Assembly: GCF_041260155.1 (NCBI RefSeq)
Contig: NC_091946.1
Location: 17,547,853-17,611,852 of the forward strand
Direction of reading: 5' to 3'
DNA: 64,000 nt
Source of the DNA: Ptychodera flava
Taxonomy: Eukaryota > Hemichordata > Enteropneusta > Ptychoderidae
Within the stretch, counting starts at the first letter, position 1, and every line of letters begins with the position of its first letter. Both the position numbers and the translations under genes were made by a program. The notes beneath the pieces are model-generated. The model was not told the DNA's origin and ran no database searches. It worked only from the letters and a program-made list of their open reading frames with translations. Positions 10,463 through 22,200 of the stretch are shown one piece after another.

Positions 10463-13400
10463 ATGGCGATTACGGTGTCGTCGCTCACCAAGGTGCTCGT
10501 GTTGTTGTTCTTCGCTTTCGGAGTTGACGTCACACTGTCGGCGCGACTGCTCGTCCTGCCGCAGTACGGAATAGGTGCCGAGGAGAATAGTCTTTTGGTA
10601 GTCGCTGACAGCTTGGCTCGTCATGGCCATGATATCACAGTGTTGTTACCGAGCTGTGACCAGAAACCACGTGGAGGTCGTTACAAAGTGAAGACGATCG
10701 GCGTACAAATGACACCTACGGAGCTTGAATCCACTAAAGATTTCCTCGTCAAGCGTGTACTGCACAGCCCCTCCTTCGCTAGTTTGAAAAAGCTCTCAGA
10801 TAACAAGGCGAAAGTTTGCCAACAAATGTTCGATAACCCTTCAGACCTGAACGACCTGCGTGGTATGAGGAAATTCGACCTCGCAATCTTGGACACTGCC
10901 TCTACCTGTGGCTTGCTATTCGCCACGTATTTTGAAGTGCCGTTCGTCGGCTTTGCACTCACGACCGCCGAGGCCAACCAGTGGCACGGCCCGGTACCAA
11001 CGTCCTACGTGCCCCAGTCCGGCTCTCGCCTCAGCGACCAGATGAAATTTTCTGAGAGGTTGCACAACTCTGTCGAGTATTTAGTGTCAGACTCTATCAG
11101 AGATTCTGTGGAATATTCATCGTACCGCAGCCTGCAGATCGAGAAAGATCTTAGCCCCCATCTCACATTTCAAAATATTCAGTCGCAAGCCAAGCTGATT
11201 CTTTGGAATTCTGACTTTGCCATTGACTTTCCAAGACCACTGATGCCCCATGTTATACCCATTGGTGGGGTCACGGCGGGACCTGGAAAACCTCTACCGA
11301 AGGTAAAATAATTTTATAATTGGTGAATATCGCATCGGTTGAACAAAGTTTTGAAATGTCGTAAAGCCCTTTACTTTAGATTTAAATTCCCAATCCCTAG
11401 GATTTTTTTCTTTAAAGCTAACTTTTATTCGTGAAATGAAAGTTCCGTCAGTACAGCAGATATGTGGCGGAGGGGGTTACTTAAAAATGTACAGTTTTGT
11501 GCAGCCCAAACGAGTCACTTTCACAAAAAAATATACAAACGTGCAATGGAATATAGGTAAATATTTCCCAAATTTATCAAGAAAATCCCTGACTATGGGC
11601 GTGAAAGACCCTTGTATTGGCAGTACCCCCACAAGGGGATATGTATGCTCTCCATAGTATCGTTTTCCTGGCATGCCAAAGCGCCCTCAACATTCTGCTT
11701 TCATACTGTCGCAGCAGTGTGTTAATAATAATTTTGGTGCGATGACGAGATGAAATGAGATGGTTATTTATAACGGTTCCCCGCCACCGGAGAGGCTATG
11801 ATTTGAGGAACATGGTGTAACGTAAGAACTAATAAGATGACAGGATATAATAAGATTGGATGAGATGTACTAAAAGTGGATATTGTGACAATTTGAGATA
11901 AAATTATTGCAATATATGATCTTATTCTGAAGATGCAAAACCTACGTTTTCAATGAATGTTTCCTGAGCTTGAAAGTCGTATTTTGCATATGTAATGCAA
12001 AAGATTTTGTAAGAGATTTGGAAAACCCACTTTCAATGAAATCACCAACAGACCGCAATTCTTTGTGTTAACTTAATCTTATCTGTAAACAAAAATAAAC
12101 AATGAGGAACATGAGATGACAGGCAGACAATTTTATACTAAAGTATTAGATTCAACAAATCATAATATCCAGACTAAGTTACTACTAAAAGTTTAACATA
12201 CAGGGAAATGTAACCATCGCACATTTCAAATCATACCTCAGCAATGAATCAACAGGTGGTTGCACTGGTAGTCTTCCATATTTTGTCATCTGATACAGGA
12301 TTATAAAGCATAGAGCGATTTTCGCGACGTGTAGGCCTATATATTTACATATTGTCCCATCTTAAGATCGATCGATTTTCGTATTGTCGACTTTCTGCTG
12401 CAGGAACTCAACGATTTTGTCGAGGGCTCGGGTGAGCTGGGCGTTGTGGTATTCTCACACCTGAAAGACGTTGGTCCCGCACTGGGCGAGACCATCGCTT
12501 CAGCCTTGGCCAAGCTCCCACAGAAAGTTGTATGGAGATACAGTGGTGACATGCCGAGCACTCTAGGGAAAAATACCAAAGTTATGGCATGGTTACCGCA
12601 GAATGATATTCTGGGTGAGTTTTCGAAACAATCGGGTAAGACTTTAGAAGGTATCCCAACATTACTGAAATGGTACAAAGTATCAACGTGCTAAAATTCA
12701 AGCTACGAGTGCGCTGTAAGCCCTAATACTCAAAGTATTTACAAGACTCCTAATTTTGACATGCATCTTTTACCAAAAATCTTATTCAATTAAAGGTAGA
12801 ATGCACCTCGGGGACAGATGTTCGGACTCTCACATTTTTGTCTAATCTTTCTCTTGTGGGGGCTCAATTTTAAAGCTCTTGGAGTAAGTAAAAATTTCAC
12901 TGTCTAAGTCTTTCGAAAAATAAAAAAAAATTCTTCAAACAGAAAACACAGGAATGGCGTCCATTTTGAATTTCACGTATCGGTAAATACAAGGTAATTT
13001 GTTTCTTGAGTTCCAAACTTTGCACGCTGACCCGAGCTTTTTATCCTGAGTTGGTAAGAGTATGTTTGATAGTTTCACTGAGAAAAATTTGAGTCAAAGT
13101 CAAAGTCTCTCAAAGTCAAGGCGCGATCTACTCTTCTCTGATTCTCTGATTCTGTTCCGCTCTAGCCAATAAGAAGACGCGACTCTTAGTGACTCACTGC
13201 GGACCGAGTAGCGTGCAAGAGGGCGTCTATCATGGCGTTCCCATGTTATGTTTACCATTCTTGGATGAACATTTCGACAACGCTGTGAAAGTAAAAGCCA
13301 GAGGAATTGGAGATTACTTGGATATTCGCGAAATGACGTCAGAAAGTTTGCACCAAAAGATGACTGACATTATAACTGATGAGAGGTGAGAAGTTGTAAG

Positions 13401-14201
13401 TTCTGTACTTGATGCATGGTTTCTGGTAAAATATAGAGCCGAATCGATGCAGAGTAACAACATTAATTTGTAATAGAAATGTACAAATATATTAATTTTG
13501 GATTCGGTTCTGGCGATGTAACATTTTTACAGAAGATTTCATTCTTGAAACAGGTCTGATTTTTAATTTGATCTGATGGAACATGGACGAATTCTCTTCA
13601 TCGAATTCCTCTAGCTACCGTCCAGTCACTGAATATCTAAATGATAGATCAAATTAATGATTGCTGTATGGTCTTGAAAGCCATGGCGTATTTTCGTCTC
13701 GTGACCCTGTGGCTCTTCAAAGTCGCAGTCATCCTTAAATTGAAGATGCTTGAAACTTCAAAAATTCGTTGGGGATGAGGAATTTTTACCTAAAATTTAA
13801 TGGCTAAGTCATTCCTGACAAGGTTTCCCTGCATCATGGAAAATAACAGACCATGTTGTATTGGAGAATAAAGTTAAATATAAGATAACAAAATTTCAAT
13901 TACACTTTTTCCCCACGAATCCAGGTACAGGGGAGAATCGCTGAAACTATCGTCAATCCGAAAGCACAAACCGCTCAACGCAACAGACACCGCCGTGTAC
14001 TGGGTGAACCACGCGTTAAAACACGGCACTGACCATCTCATCTCGCAAGTACCGAATCTCAGATGGTACCAATACTATCTACTTGACGTCATCGCTTTCC
14101 TATTGGCTATATTGGCGCTGGCGGTCTACATAGTTAAGAAGAGCCTGGCATTCGTGTGCAGGAAGTGTCGAAAGAAAGGCGTTAAAGCAAAACTGGCATA
14201 A
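10463..14201 (+). CDS. UDP-glycosyltransferase (UGT family, GT1), 515 residues, four exons
   Basis: Exons are 10463-11302, 12404-12614, 13166-13385 and 13925-14201. All junctions are GT-AG, phases 0, 1 and 2, and they give 515 codons plus stop, a normal UGT length. The start at 10463 (ACATGG, strong context) is preferred over the in-frame ATG at 10412 because a signal peptide follows directly (VLVLLFFAFGVDVTLSA). The sugar-nucleotide-binding signature starts at WLPQNDIL (about residue 343) and runs through THCGPSSVQEGVYHGVP to a DEHFDNA ending. A membrane segment near the C-terminus is followed by a basic cytosolic tail ending KAKLA, which fits a KxKxx ER-retrieval signal. The family transfers a sugar from a UDP-sugar to small lipophilic acceptors in the ER lumen. 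Oddities: the usual G-S-H near the mature N-terminus reads GAEEN, so the catalytic His is absent, and the T-H-G-G motif reads THCG. Activity is therefore uncertain. Confidence 0.92.
12790..12980 (+). repeat. Partial copy of the GGTAGxATGCACCTC element family, in a UGT intron
   Basis: The sequence starting TTAAAGGTAGAATGCACCTC matches the left terminus of the element at 30575-30922, and it contains the family's internal ATGGCGTCCATTTTGAA-like segment near 12955. No clear right terminal repeat is visible, so this looks like a truncated or diverged copy. Confidence 0.45.
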
Positions 14202-14663
14202 AAGCCTGGTGCGTTTTTACTTTAAATTAGGGTCAAGAAACTATAGTGCATTTCTGAAAACCTGGTAAGATTACTGTACCAAGCTGCGGTACACGTCGAT
14301 AAATTAACCGCCTATCGCGATGTCGTTGTAGGCAAGGCGTATTACAGTCCTCGCAGTGAGCAAAGAGAGATTCTAAATTGTCTTAGAACGCTTGCTGTCC
14401 GACAGAAAACGCACAGGATCAAGGGATAAAAAATGAAATGCGAGGACACAAAAATACAAAGGAAGAGTAGTCGAAGAGTAGTGGGGGCGCTACACAGCGT
14501 GTATATTGGAGCTGTATACATCATTTTGCCAAGGTAGCTTGGTCCATAGACATTCACAGAGCTCGAGGGTTTCTGCTGGCCCGGGTCTGGTCTAAATACA
14601 GACATTCAACATTGCTTCTTTTGAACGTCTCAGAAACTGATATTATTGACATAGTTAGTGACA

Positions 14664-14669
14664 AATAAA
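14664..14669 (+). terminator. Candidate polyadenylation signal of the UGT gene
   Basis: A canonical AATAAA lies 463 bp after the UGT stop codon, within a GT/T-rich downstream region near 14700-14750. Plausible but not unique. Confidence 0.35.
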
Positions 14670-15109
14670 TATAAAACATTTGATGTTGTTATATTCATTG
14701 ACACTTGTTTTTGGTTTTTGATTGTTGTTATAATAATGTTGTTTTTGTTGCAAGTACATATACAAGAAAATTCAGCTTCTATGCCTCCAAGATAAGAATC
14801 AGACTCCCCCCTCCCGCATGCTTGCACTCATAGTTCATATAGTCACTCTACACACACATATTGACATAAATATTATTATCAATATTGGATTAGTTTGAAA
14901 GTAATTTAATGCACGTCTTCAAAAATGGTGTATGTACAGGGCGATAATGATTCAAGAAAAAAACTATGGTTCAAATTGGAAACATTCTGAACCACATTTC
15001 GGTTGAAATCCCATTGTTTTTAGATGAATATATGCTGATATTGTAGGAGAGTGACTGGTTTTGGGGGCTTGGAATGTTTGAAGTACTACATCATATTATT
15101 CTTTGGGAT

Positions 15110-15229
15110 GACTGCAGATTAGTGGACCCACCATTGGTTGTGAACTACTGTAAAAGGGGAAAAAATAAGTGTAGACCCCCTAGGCTACAAACAATTCAAC
15201 AACATTGCTGTGTCCACTAATCTGCAGTC
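15110..15229. repeat. Short inverted-repeat (hairpin) element
   Basis: Arms at 15110-15127 and 15212-15229 are perfect 18-bp inverted complements (core CTGCAGATTAGTGG). Weaker complementarity continues outward: AGGAGAGT near 15047 pairs with ACTCTCCT near 15236. It looks like a miniature inverted-repeat element or its remnant. No coding content. Confidence 0.6.
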
Positions 15230-16059
15230 TTGCCTACTCTCCTGGTATGAATGATTATGGTTTCAGTATGCAAATGTTCAGCCGATAATTTATTTTAAAT
15301 AATAAATAAATCATGTATCACTGATTATATACTTTCTGCAATCGGGGGGAATATACATATACACAGTCAGAAATCATGGGCCTTTTTATAGCAACACTCA
15401 ACAGCGAGACTTGGAATCATGAGATTTTTGCAGAGGATCAGGGAGTTGATATAAAGTGATAGACCGCAAGAACGGATGGACATCAACAACCAATACTCAA
15501 ATGGTTTTCAATAATCAATATATTGAACAGCTGCAAATTAAAACACTACAAAAAAGTTCATAAAAATAGAACCTTTGAAATTACAAAACAATACATAAAT
15601 ATCACATTTACAACAAAACAATATTCTGATATTCTTGATAATGCTTGTATAGACATTGTCTTCACCAACTTGGTACAATTGCAATTTTTTTACAATGTGT
15701 CATTCATAATACATTAGTTGCCATAGAAACATACAAAAATCCTATCAAAGCAAAAGAGTTCAAAGAGAAAAAAACGTCGCAGGAATACATTTTAAGCGAG
15801 ATGGTACTAAAAAGTAATAAAATATACAATCAAAAATAAATGATGAGATATTGAAAAGAAGACATTTGCAATGATGTTCAAAAATTTGAATTAGTTATTC
15901 ACCAAGGACTGACATACCATATACAGTCCTCAGTTTACGATATTCTGCCACTCATACAAACAGAAAAAGTATCAAACATTTCATAAGGAGGTTCAAAGTA
16001 TGTTGAAAAGCTGTTTCTCTTTCAAGGTCACAGATCAGACATGCAATTTCTATACTTTC

Positions 16060-16286
16060 TTGACCCTTTGAGTGCCAAAGTCAATTTTTGTCACCCTTAT
16101 AAAATATACCCCAGTCAATTTTTTTTTTAATTTTTGCCAAAATTTTGACAAAAAATTATAGCCAATGACATGTGATGTACCATTTAGTCCAAACTTATCA
16201 AAAAAAATATAGAAAAATTCATAAAAATTGGTAAAATGTTGAACTAAAATTTTGGCGGGAAAAATTACAGCACTCAAAAGGTTAAG
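16060..16286. repeat. MITE, family A (TTRACCCTTTGAGTGCC ends), complete copy
   Basis: About 227 bp bounded by inverted ends: TTGACCCTTTGAGTGCC on the left and GCACTCAAAAGGTTAA on the right. The interior is AT-rich. A second copy with the same left end and interior lies at 40648-40860. Two independent copies plus terminal inverted repeats support a non-autonomous DNA transposon. Confidence 0.75.
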
Positions 16287-19222
16287 ATATTCTGAGTTGC
16301 CAAATTAAACAGCAGCCTTTCTTCCCTGTTGGCTGAAATACATGCTACACTTCTGGCTGATATTTGCACATAGGTTGCACATAAAATTCTGTAAAATGTA
16401 CGATACATGATGACATACAATGTTATTTTCTCTTGTTTCATATGAACTGTCTGTTTCCAACACTTGCCAATCATACATAGATAACGCTATAGATAGCTGG
16501 CGTGCATACACAAAAGATACAGGAAATCTCCAAAACTGGGAACAACATTGAATGGCATAGAAACAAAGCCATTAATGACATAAGCATCATTCTTTTCATA
16601 ACATAGCCGGCATACAGTCTTGACGTAATTACATGAGGGATAGTCATTTGAATGAGTGAAGAAAATGCATTTTTCCTCTCAGCTGCTGAGAACATCAACC
16701 TCTCTTTGAACAGGTGGGAGAACGCTATTGATACAGGAATAGGGAATGAATTTGTGAAAAATGCTTGAAATAGAAATACTGCATTTACCTAATCTAGATC
16801 AGGGAAAAATTCCACATATACAAATAATGCCCTATGAGTTAAACAATGCTGACAATTTCTACCCAGTGTGAGGGTACTGTACTGCAAATACAGTGACACT
16901 TGGTTTTTCTCTCTACATGTATGCTTAATGTGTTGTTCAGTTTTACATTGACCCTTCCATCCCCATTTTTGCACATATGGTTCCATCCACCAGTGACAAG
17001 CAACATGGACGAACAAACGCCTGGAGAGGATTGGGTTCATGAATTCTACATCATGTAAAGTGAGTTAAATCAATTAAACCACAAGCTATGGCAAACCATG
17101 GATCCTCCATAACAAGGGATGAACAGTACGATGTGTTCCATGTTACAATATAAATGGCCTGTCCATTGGACTTGATCTTCTCGTACACAATCTACGTATA
17201 GCAAAATTTATCATTGTAGATACAGTATGCTGATTTGCACACTGTAAACTTGTGTATGTCAACAGAAGATTGCAGCTAATATTTATCCAGCTAAAAATGA
17301 GTAAAAACATTTCTTCCACTGATATGTTAACAACTATCAACAGTAAATTCAGTTTTTGCATGCAAATAGAATTCAGCCTGCTGATACAAAAAATCACTTC
17401 TAGGTTAACTTCTGGTTGATTACACCCTTCTTACAGGCATTGGTTTATCATATCGTCAATAGAAAAACAAAACAAATTGGTCTTTCTCCAGAATTCTCTT
17501 GAAAAAAATGGCTTGCTTATATCTGGTCTATTACAAAACATTGATAAGTGAATCAAGTACTGTGGTCTACATTTTTGTTGTTTTTAAACTGAAATGACAA
17601 TTGTGGATGTGCAATAGCCAGAACTTTGCTGCCATGCAAATCAATGGTTGAAGAGGTAATAAATGATGAAAATGGATTGTTCTCTATCTTTCTTTGTCTA
17701 CATTCCTTCAAAACACCGGAAGTACTTGAAATACAAACTGCAGAAGTATTATTTGGATAATATTGAACACTGTTAAAGAGACACTTGCTGTAAACTGCTC
17801 ATTGCTTTGTGTTTTTTCTCGTCTGTAGAGAACTACACTGCTTATTCTTCTCTTTGAAGCAAAATGAACAGGGCAGATTGTCAAGGTGGGCGAGTGTCTT
17901 CATCAATGCAGTGTTTCATTTGTTATTAATAGTCTATACTTTAAATCTCAAAAAGCGAGCTCAGGTGTCAACGTTGCTTACAGCATAGCATATGCAAATT
18001 TACTGAACTTCATAAAACAGTCAATGACGGGCTATGTCACTGACCTCAGGATGATGAACGTTGACTTCAAGTGTATCATTGATGCATGATCATCAAAACC
18101 TGAAAAATATACCCAAGAGCTACACCAACTGTTCCTTGGTTTGTACAAGCACACCATTTGTATAGAAATACCAACTGGCAGCTAAAGTTGGATTAAACCC
18201 TGTTGTTTTCTTTGGTTTGGTTCAATCTATTTACAGTGAAATGGGGACGAAAGTATTAAGTCTTTACTAGATAACCAAGGTTCAAAGATAGCACATTCTG
18301 ATGCTACTAACAAAATTAAAAATGACTCTCAGATTTTTTTGCATATGATGCAATTTCTTTGGGTTTTGTCCCTTTCTACAAAGACTTCTTTGTATTCACT
18401 TTCAAATCTGAAAATTTAGTCTGCTGGGTGCACTGACAACTCCATTTTTACCTGAGAGGTGAAACTTACGCTCTTGTGACACCAGTTTGTTGATTCAGAA
18501 AATATTCGTCACTACAAACACATAATACGACAGATTACCCCTTTGCTGTGCATAGCATGGATATAATTGGGGAGGGGCACTTTGTGGTTGGAACATTCCA
18601 GCTGTGAAGGCTGCACTCACCTCATACGAAGTGGAATGCTCCATGGATTGAAAGTGCAGAACACAAACATTCCAAAATCTCATGGTTGTGACTATTTTGC
18701 AATATGGATAATCAAACATCATCACATCTTGTGACCAGATTTTTAATGCATTCTTCAAACAATTGCATAACTTAGACAAAAATCTGATTTACAGAATTTA
18801 ACAACATTTTAAAACTCTTCCTGACCCGATCATCTACAGTTTTGAAAAATATTTTCATTTCATGGCCCTGTAAAATTGTCTCTGATTTAAATCCCCTCCC
18901 CAAAATTTCAACATAGGGACAAATTACCCAAATCAAAAATATTTACTGTATGCTGTAATTTTTTTGTCAGACATGTATTTTAAGTAGCGGACAAGTAAAA
19001 AGAGCTGAGGAATGCTTGTGGTTTGAAGATTTTCCCTTTTAACTGTCCTGAAAGATTCAATGGTTGAGGGCAAGTGCAATAGATCACAAAGGGCGCCCTC
19101 AACCTTCCAACCTTTCAGTATATCTGTACAAGAAACGTGACAACAATTACAATTTGATAGTACATTTACATAAGGCAAGACATTGATGGTCAAAAATTTC
19201 CAAACTTTTGGAAATGATGACA

Positions 19223-22200
19223 TTAAAATTCCTCTTGTCTTTTCTTGCAAGTAGTGACCACTTCCTCCAGGCTGGCATAGTCCAGTTCCTTTACCAATGA
19301 CAGCACAGCAGACAGAATATTTGCATTCTGGGAGGGGAAACATATAGAAAGACGAGATGAAAATTCAGAAATTCCATTCAGCATTATTCTGAACATTATT
19401 GAACAAGGCTAAATATCTAAATAATGATTACTCAATATTTTGTTACAGCTTTGTCAATACCAGTGAATTTGTTGATGTCATACCCTAGCTCATTACTGAT
19501 AATGCATCTGATTATCCAGCATTTTGGCTCAACATGTTTTCCACATCTACAAATTCACTGGCATTGCCAAAACTATAAAATAATAGCAGTAATGTACTCC
19601 CTCAAGGCCCATTATGGACTCAAGCAAACTTTGCACTCTGTGTTGTACTAGGCTTCGCCTCATACATTATGATGTGCAAAGTTTGCTATCCATTACATTC
19701 CTGGAGAAGGTATATCATTGCTTAAACATTACAGGTACATTTTGTAATGGATTTTTTGACCAGCACAACAATTGTATACATCTGTATCATAATAATTTGT
19801 TTTGATATTTGGCGCTGTATAAGAGATGAAAGTATACAAAGACACAAGTACAAAGATCAGAAGCTTCAATACTCAACGTACTCTATGTTTACTTGTATGG
19901 TGTCTTGTCTTCACTGGTGAAAATTTGTCAACTGGCAGAAGCTTCAAACCAAGCTTTTCTCTGATTTTACTGTGAATACAAACAAAGTTGTGTACACATT
20001 ATACCATACTTGCAAATCAACTGACATCATTGGATTTTCTAACATTATATTGTGGTTTATCATTATGGTTACAGTTTCTGGAAAAATTCACATCTTTAAT
20101 TGAAATTTCAATATATATTATAGCCCAAACGTAAGGGGGCAAATGGTCTCCTGTCTCGGGGGTACATAGTCCCATGTTTGGGCTATAATGTTTTTATTAC
20201 ATGCCTCTCTTATACAGTTTTCACTCTAAATTTTTGGGTTTACATACAAATGGCAATCATATGCTTTATTTCCATGTTTTCTGTTGAAAAAAAATTGAAC
20301 TATTTTCATCTTCAATTGGCACATTGATGTATATTTGAATCACGTTTATGTGGTTTATTGTATAATGTTGTAATACCAGTATTTCCTGATGTAAAACATG
20401 CAATTTGATCATTTTTAAATCCCAAAGATATCAAGTCAAAAATAGTTCCGGTTCACCTTCAGTCAAGTGATGACTATGCGGCCTGCAACATCATCAACGG
20501 TTACAATTGAATCCTATGGGACGCGCGACGTTTGATATACAAGGCACGTAATAACAGTTTTTGATTACTGGCTGATTGATTGAATGATTGTTTTGGTAGA
20601 TGTCAAGTTCATGAACTCCAAATCACTGAAACTGTTTACAAATACTTCCACACAGAGTTACTCGCACTAGCCATTTTCATAGTAACCAAAACATCACTTC
20701 AGCTTAGTATTCTTGGTGGATTTAAGTATTTGAAATTCAACATTTTATTGCCATGAAAAATGCACTATTACGGTGACACCTGGCAAAAATCCAGTGAACA
20801 TGGTCAGAACATGGCTGAAACTGGAGTATCAATACTGACAAGATTACCAGGATGCAATGTCACACTGAGGTCATGAATATGACCAATTTACGTGAAGTCC
20901 ACATGGTTAACATTGCTGATATGGCCAAAACTGATTTTCAATTCATCGGAGGATTGTCACTGTCTACAGAGGGCAAAATGGCTCATGCGCCTATACACCA
21001 ACAACAGGTCAAAGGTCATAGATGTGACATACAATGACACCACATGTCAAAACTACAACCTGAAATGAACAAAACATGCCAGAGGACAGAAACAGCGATC
21101 TGTTTGTGTTGATGAGTGGTATCGTGAAAGACATGTTTTCTTTCTGATTCGAAACTACCTACTTTGTTTCTTCAAGACTAAGTTCAATAGCGCTGTCTCC
21201 AGCTGCTTTATGATCGCGCTTCGCTGTGTCTGGTTGAGGTAGTGACTCTGATGCTGTTGCTGCTGTTGTTGTTGATGATGATGATGTCGCTGCTGGTGAC
21301 TCGTGGCTGTTAGGCAGTTCTTCTGTGTTCTGCTTTGGTAGAGGGAGATCCTCGCCTTCTTCTATGGCTTGGTTGACCTCATCAGGCTGGACAGCTGTGA
21401 ACAGAACAGATTTTGTTGTCGAAAGAAGTTAGCTAGTGAACACCTATTACCTGGTCACGAGGGCTATAGCGCCAGTCTATTACCCCGAGAGGCCGTGCGT
21501 TACCAGAAACGATGTGTTTCTGGTAACGCACGGCCGCGAGGGGTAATAAACTGGCGCTATAGCCCGAATAAAGACCAGGTTATAGGTGTTTTATAACACA
21601 CCACATGCTCATGACGTTATCATTGTCTTCGTGTGCTTAATGTATTCTAAGCAGTAACATGTCATGAAATTTTAAAATAATTAAGCTTACAATATTGCTG
21701 CTACGTTTTTTTGCACATCACATGTTTTAATGAAAACTCATGAACTGGGGACCGAAACAGTGTCCAACACGGGCTAGAAACATGAACGCACGTATCATTT
21801 TGTGCAGTGACAATGTTATCCATGAATGTCTAGTTATTATGGATGTTTACAACACATCCATGAAAATGATAGTTAATGGTCTTTTTTCTACAGGTTACTG
21901 CTTGTTGAGATAGAACATTGATAGGCAAGACAGGTGAATTCGTGTCCGTGACCTGAATACTTTGTCGTCGTGGCGAAGAAGCGAGAGACGGGGTTGGGTG
22001 TTGAACAGGGTCACTCGAGGAAGGTTCCTGCTCTGCAGGCGAATTATCTTGGAAGTTACTTGAGAGTGCTTGGCTGATTTGTCTCTTTTTCTGCTCGCTG
22101 ACTCTACTATAGCTCCTGATACTACATTCTGATTTATGACCACTAACTCCCATGATATGTCTGGCTTCGAATCCTTGGTCGTCCAATGTTGTCACAGTGG

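Larger units (their letters stand above)
14202..19222. other. Intergenic, between convergent UGT and CFAP410 genes
   Basis: About 5 kb of AT-rich DNA with no coding signal I can support on either strand. It holds the UGT 3' region, a hairpin-type repeat at 15110-15229 and an inverted-repeat element at 16060-16286. The remainder, including 16300-19200, shows only short unsupported frames. Confidence 0.6.

Noticed and set aside
18495-18779. 94-codon minus-strand frame with Pro/Gln-rich segment near CFAP410
   Set aside because: Considered as a CFAP410 exon, but the true C-terminal exon is at 19223-19327 and this one has no matching phase or similarity.
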